A stretch of DNA of 9,097 nt from Bifidobacteriaceae bacterium (GTDB taxonomy: Bacteria > Actinomycetota > Actinomycetes > Actinomycetales > WQXJ01), in assembly GCA_031268115.1 (NCBI GenBank), contig JAIRXV010000251.1, forward strand, positions 1 to 9,097, given 5' to 3'. The position numbers were made by a program, and so were the translations under genes. Every line of letters starts with the position of its first letter. Within the stretch, counting starts at the first letter, position 1. Of the stretch, positions 6,615-9,097 are shown piece after piece. Under the pieces are notes generated by a model, which was not told the origin of the DNA, searched no databases, and worked only from the letters and a program-made list of their open reading frames with translations.

Positions 6615-8003
6615 TCAGGGTGCGGGGTTGCGGGGAACAACACGCCCAAAGTTGACGTACTGGGAGTGGCCGTGTCCGTCATCGCCCACAAAGACAAACA
6701 CGGGATGCATCCCGCTCGTGTGCTCGCGTTGGATCAGCCGGTCCGGGCCCAACGCCACCAACTCGCTGCGTTCGGCCTGCTCCCCGAGTTCCGCCAGGGG
6801 ACCCTTGGGCGCCATGTCAATCCACATCGTGCCCTCATCGTCTTGGCTGAACCTCAGATCCACCGCGGAATTGGAGTACGTGCCGAGCATCCGGGCTGGG
6901 TCGATGGACGGCGGATCCTGTGGGGGCACCGGCAGAGGCGGCAGCTCGATACCCGCCAAGTCCCGCAGCAGCGGCGCCGCGGTTCGGGCGAAGACCTCGA
7001 ACGCACTGCCCACGTTGGTCAGGAGCGCAATGGCGAGCTTCGCCTCGGGGACGATCCGCAGCATCGCGGCCTGACCAATCGTGTTGCCATCGTGGCCCAT
7101 CACGAGCGTGGGTTTGGAGACGAAGCGCTCGAAGCCCAGGCTCCACGCCTCCCCCATGCCAGCTAGACCCGGCAGGCTCACCTGGGGGGCCGCCATCGTC
7201 CCGGCCGTGCCTGGGGCCAGCACCTGGGTGCCGTCCGGGGCCGCACCATCGCGGAAGAACATGGTGGCAAACTTCGCCAGATCGCGCGCAGGCATCGCCA
7301 AACAGGACCCCGCGGGGGCGTTAGACCTGGCCAGGGACCAGACGGGGGCGGGAACCAACGCGCCAGGCTCCGGCTCAAGGTGGCCCACCGCAGCCCGGTG
7401 CAGGATCGCCTCATACGGCGAGGGCGCCACATGGGTCAGGCCCAAAGGAGCCGCGATCCGCTCGGTCAACACCTGATCGTACGGAGCGTCCCGCAACACC
7501 TCGACCATCCGGCCGAGCACCACATACCCGACGTTGTTGTACGAGAACATCGCGCCCGGCGGGTAGAGCTGCGGCAGGTCCGCTATCGAGGCGACGAACT
7601 TCTCGATCGCATCATCGCCGCGGCCCGTATCGGTGAAAATGTCCCCCTCGAAGCCGCCCGTGTGGGAGAGCAGGTGGCGCGGCGTCATTGAAGCGGCCGC
7701 AACGCCATCCCCCACGGTGAACTCGGGCAAGTACGTCTGGATCGGGACATCGAGGTCCACCAACCCTTCATCGACCAGCTGCATGACCAGCGTCGCGGTC
7801 CACAGTTTGGTGATCGAACCGATCTGGAACACGGCGTCATCGGTGGCCGTCACGCCCGTGGCCAGGGAAAGCACACCGGCGGCCGCGGTCACCACATCCT
7901 CGCCCATCGCCACGGCGATGGACGCCCCGGGTACACCGGCCGCCTCGACAGCAGCGGCGAAATGGGTATCGAGCCAAGTGCGAATCTCGTCGGATTGGGG
8001 CAT
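6615..8003 (-). CDS. Beta-lactamase-related serine hydrolase (class C/EstB/D-aminopeptidase fold)
   Basis: The 462-residue protein has the three active-site elements of the serine beta-lactamase/penicillin-binding fold: SxxK as S63-I-T-K66 in IGSITKLWTA, YxN as Y155-N-N157, and HxG as H304-D-G306. LLSHTGG (111-117) is typical of the family. Residues 1-350 form the catalytic domain. Residues about 370-462 (from LGTYSNSAVDLRF) look like a small C-terminal beta-barrel of the kind found in D-amino-acid peptidases such as DAP and Pab87. No signal peptide is visible, which argues against a secreted resistance enzyme and for cytoplasmic action on peptides, amides or esters. Being first in a peptide-importer operon suggests it processes the imported compound (inference). 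The start at ATG 8003-8001 leaves almost no leader and lacks a Shine-Dalgarno sequence, so leaderless translation is plausible. Substrate class is uncertain. Confidence 0.92.
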   Translation of the reverse strand: MPQSDEIRTWLDTHFAAAVEAAGVPGASIAVAMGEDVVTAAAGVLSLATGVTATDDAVFQIGSITKLWTATLVMQLVDEGLVDLDVPIQTYLPEFTVGDGVAAASMTPRHLLSHTGGFEGDIFTDTGRGDDAIEKFVASIADLPQLYPPGAMFSYNNVGYVVLGRMVEVLRDAPYDQVLTERIAAPLGLTHVAPSPYEAILHRAAVGHLEPEPGALVPAPVWSLARSNAPAGSCLAMPARDLAKFATMFFRDGAAPDGTQVLAPGTAGTMAAPQVSLPGLAGMGEAWSLGFERFVSKPTLVMGHDGNTIGQAAMLRIVPEAKLAIALLTNVGSAFEVFARTAAPLLRDLAGIELPPLPVPPQDPPSIDPARMLGTYSNSAVDLRFSQDDEGTMWIDMAPKGPLAELGEQAERSELVALGPDRLIQREHTSGMHPVFVFVGDDGHGHSQYVNFGRVVPRNPAP

Positions 8004-8009
8004 AGTGCG

Positions 8010-8015
8010 AGGTTA
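8010..8015 (-). promoter_or_regulatory. Candidate -10 element for a leaderless operon transcript
   Basis: On the minus strand TAACCT fits the actinobacterial TANNNT -10 pattern and lies 6 nt before ATG 8003. That spacing would put the transcription start at or next to the A of the start codon, giving a leaderless mRNA. This agrees with the lack of a Shine-Dalgarno sequence. No convincing -35 hexamer is visible about 17 bp upstream, so the call rests on the -10 match and spacing. Confidence 0.4.
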
Positions 8016-8018
8016 GCG

Positions 8019-8077
8019 ACACACAACAGCGCAGGGGTTGTGCGGTCAGACAAGCAGAGCGCGGGTTCGTTGTGTGT
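8019..8077. promoter_or_regulatory. Inverted-repeat half-sites upstream of the operon, candidate operator
   Basis: ACACACAAC at 8019-8027 and GTTGTGTGT at 8069-8077 are perfect 9-bp inverted copies, centre to centre 50 bp (about five helical turns). A third, shorter copy GTTGTG at 8037-8042 pairs with CACAAC at 8022-8027 across 9 bp. The first arm sits directly upstream of the candidate -10 of the serine hydrolase gene. The arrangement suits a dimeric regulator that could also form a loop between sites. No regulator gene is in the window. Confidence 0.45.
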
Positions 8078-8249
8078 ACCGACAGGGGGCGAGGATGACG
8101 AAATGGGGTTTCCCCAGCCGCCACGGTGCCGCCCGGGTACCGCCCGCATACCCTCAAATGCGTCCGAGGCGGATCGCCCCGGCGGCCAGGCGCGCCCCAC
8201 GGTCCACTCCGCCAGACGACCACCCAAGCGGCGCCTCCCGGCCGGCCGA

Positions 8250-8268
8250 TTCGCTTAGGGTTAGCGAA
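8250..8268 (+). promoter_or_regulatory. Inverted repeat overlapping a candidate -10 of the VanZ-family gene
   Basis: TTCGCTTAGGGTTAGCGAA has perfect 6-bp arms (TTCGCT 8250-8255, AGCGAA 8263-8268) around a 7-base centre. TAGGGT at 8256-8261 fits TANNNT and would give a start near 8268 and a leader of roughly 34 nt. No good -35 hexamer is visible, and the repeat could instead be a repressor site over the promoter. Assignment is tentative. Confidence 0.4.
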
Positions 8269-8289
8269 CCGGTGGGGACAGTGGACTAG

Positions 8290-8296
8290 AAGGAGG
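8290..8296 (+). promoter_or_regulatory. Strong Shine-Dalgarno site fixing a TTG start
   Basis: AAGGAGG stands 5 nt before TTG 8302-8304. It is a near-perfect match to the anti-Shine-Dalgarno sequence and decides the TTG over the in-frame ATG at 8317. Confidence 0.75.
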
Positions 8297-8301
8297 GCGC
8301 G

Positions 8302-9097
8302 TTGACCGATCGGATAATGCCCGCGATCATCGCGGTGATTGCGGCCGTGTTGCTCGCCATCGTCCTTTTCGTACCGTTCGTGGCCATTATGTACCGCCGC
8401 AACGGGACGATGACGTTCGCGCGTTCGGCGGGCTGGGCCGCCTTCCTTGTATACGCCCTGGGTATCGCCGCATATACGCTGCTTCCGCTACCAGAATCGG
8501 CGTCGTTTCGTTGCGCGGGAACCCAATTGGTGCCGTTCGGATCGTTCGCGGATGCGCAGCGCTACGGACTAGCCGGAGCGCGTGAGCTGCTAACCAACCC
8601 TGTGATACAGCAGTCGGTGTTCAACGTGGCGCTATTCGTTCCCCTTGGGTTCTTTCTGCGCGGGCTCATGCGGCGCGGCATCGGGGCAACGGCTATCGCC
8701 GGCCTAGTGTGGTCGGCGCTCATCGAAACGACTCAGTGGACCGGCGTATGGGGCCTGTATCGCTGCGCCTACCGGGTGTTCGATGTGGACGATTTGATAG
8801 CCAACACGCTCGGCGCGCTCGTCGGCGCCGCTCTAGCTCACTTGGTGATCCGCCCGCAGAACGCCCCGGCCGGCCGGTGGGCGGATAACGGCTCGAACCG
8901 CGCGGGCGCCGGCCGCCGACTCATCGCCATGACCTGCGATTTCTTGACCCTCGCGCTGGTCGGTGCGGTAGCCGCCGCAGCGGTCGCGTTTACGGGAGTG
9001 GGTGGGGAGAACCGAACCGTGACCTGGATCGCGGCCGCGGCGTGGGCCGCGCCCGCGGCAGTCCAGTTGACGGCGGTGTTGACCACGGGCCGCACGG
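8302..9097 (+). CDS. VanZ-family membrane protein with C-terminal RDD domain; truncated by window edge
   Basis: An open frame of 265 codons starts at TTG 8302 and leaves the window without a stop. Residues 7-30 and 43-63 are membrane segments. The VanZ core follows, with FNVALFVPLGFFL (107-119), a segment at about 127-143 ending in IETTQ (141-145), and RVFDVDDLIANTLGALVG (158-175) leading into another membrane segment. From about 205, RRLIAMTCDFLTLALVG matches the start of an RDD domain (R206, D213), with further segments at about 212-231 and 241-261. VanZ proteins are linked to teicoplanin tolerance in enterococci, but the biochemical role is unsettled, and VanZ-RDD fusions are common in actinomycetes. 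The gene is transcribed away from the importer operon and has noticeably more A/T-ending codons than its neighbours. A functional tie to the operon is not shown. Confidence 0.88.
   Translation, partial: MTDRIMPAIIAVIAAVLLAIVLFVPFVAIMYRRNGTMTFARSAGWAAFLVYALGIAAYTLLPLPESASFRCAGTQLVPFGSFADAQRYGLAGARELLTNPVIQQSVFNVALFVPLGFFLRGLMRRGIGATAIAGLVWSALIETTQWTGVWGLYRCAYRVFDVDDLIANTLGALVGAALAHLVIRPQNAPAGRWADNGSNRAGAGRRLIAMTCDFLTLALVGAVAAAAVAFTGVGGENRTVTWIAAAAWAAPAAVQLTAVLTTGRT

Larger units (their letters stand above)
8004..8301. other. Divergent intergenic region
   Basis: This 298-bp spacer separates the minus-strand operon from the plus-strand VanZ-family gene. It holds the candidate -10 at 8010-8015, the ACACACAAC-type half-sites (8019-8077), a short TGGGGTTTCCCCA hairpin-like sequence (8104-8116), a GC-rich stretch about 8120-8250 in which I see no clear element, and an inverted repeat with a possible -10 at 8250-8268. 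The 9-mer GGTTAGCGA occurs at both ends (8011-8019 and 8259-8267). A 64-codon plus-strand ORF from ATG 8095 crosses most of it but has no family resemblance. Confidence 0.6.

Noticed and set aside
6615..8003. Calling the serine hydrolase an antibiotic-resistance beta-lactamase
   Set aside because: There is no export signal, the third motif is HxG rather than KTG, and it heads a peptide-import operon. A peptidase or esterase role fits better.
8104..8116. TGGGGTTTCCCCA as a terminator or operator
   Set aside because: The stem is only 5 bp, there is no T-tract, and no gene ends nearby. It is more likely chance.
8095..8289. 64-residue plus-strand ORF in the divergent spacer, ending 12 nt before the VanZ-family TTG
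   Set aside because: Its G/C bias at third positions (about three quarters) is only what the region gives by chance. The product is Pro/Ala/Arg-rich with no domain, the ribosome site is poorly spaced, and it crosses the likely VanZ promoter. It could be revived by ribosome profiling or conservation.
1..9097. tRNA or rRNA genes, CRISPR arrays, insertion sequences, attachment sites
   Set aside because: I read for regularly spaced repeats, transposase motifs, terminal inverted repeats and cloverleaf ends and found none that hold up.

Overview
The window is GC-rich, tightly packed DNA. Start codons are mixed (ATG, GTG and TTG), third positions are G/C-biased, and it carries a permease-ATPase fusion and a VanZ-RDD membrane protein. 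Together these suggest an actinomycete (Actinomycetota), but I cannot name a genus from the sequence alone.

Layout: nearly everything from 1 to 8003 lies on the minus strand and reads as one operon. In transcription order it holds: a beta-lactamase-fold serine hydrolase (8003-6615); a lipoprotein peptide-binding protein (6545-4947); a DppB-type permease (4931-3924); a 697-residue fusion of a DppC-type permease and a DppD-type ATPase (3924-1831); a 48-codon chimeric mini-ORF (1834-1688); a DppF-type ATPase (1691-936); and the N-terminal 313 residues of an S9-type serine peptidase that runs off the left edge (939 to beyond 1). After the binding-protein gene the junctions are 15 nt, TGATG, ATGA, ATGA and ATGA, so translation is probably coupled through the operon. 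The divergent spacer 8004-8301 holds putative promoter and operator elements. On the plus strand, a VanZ-family/RDD membrane protein starts at a TTG with a strong Shine-Dalgarno sequence and runs off the right edge.

Working model (inference): the lipoprotein captures an extracellular peptide or peptide-like compound. The two permease domains and two ATPase domains form a complete ABC importer. Two hydrolases without signal peptides (the beta-lactamase-fold enzyme and the S9 peptidase) then act on the cargo in the cytoplasm. This would be a compact import-and-degrade cassette.

The most unusual structure is a 143-bp-offset tandem duplication of the junction between the fusion gene and the second ATPase gene (about 1625-1898). 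It has made a small chimeric ORF, with the ATPase N-terminus joined to the fusion protein's C-terminal tail, and it recreates the ATGA stop-start overlap at both ends. The ancestral-looking Shine-Dalgarno sequence now precedes the mini-ORF, while the copy before the real ATPase start is altered.
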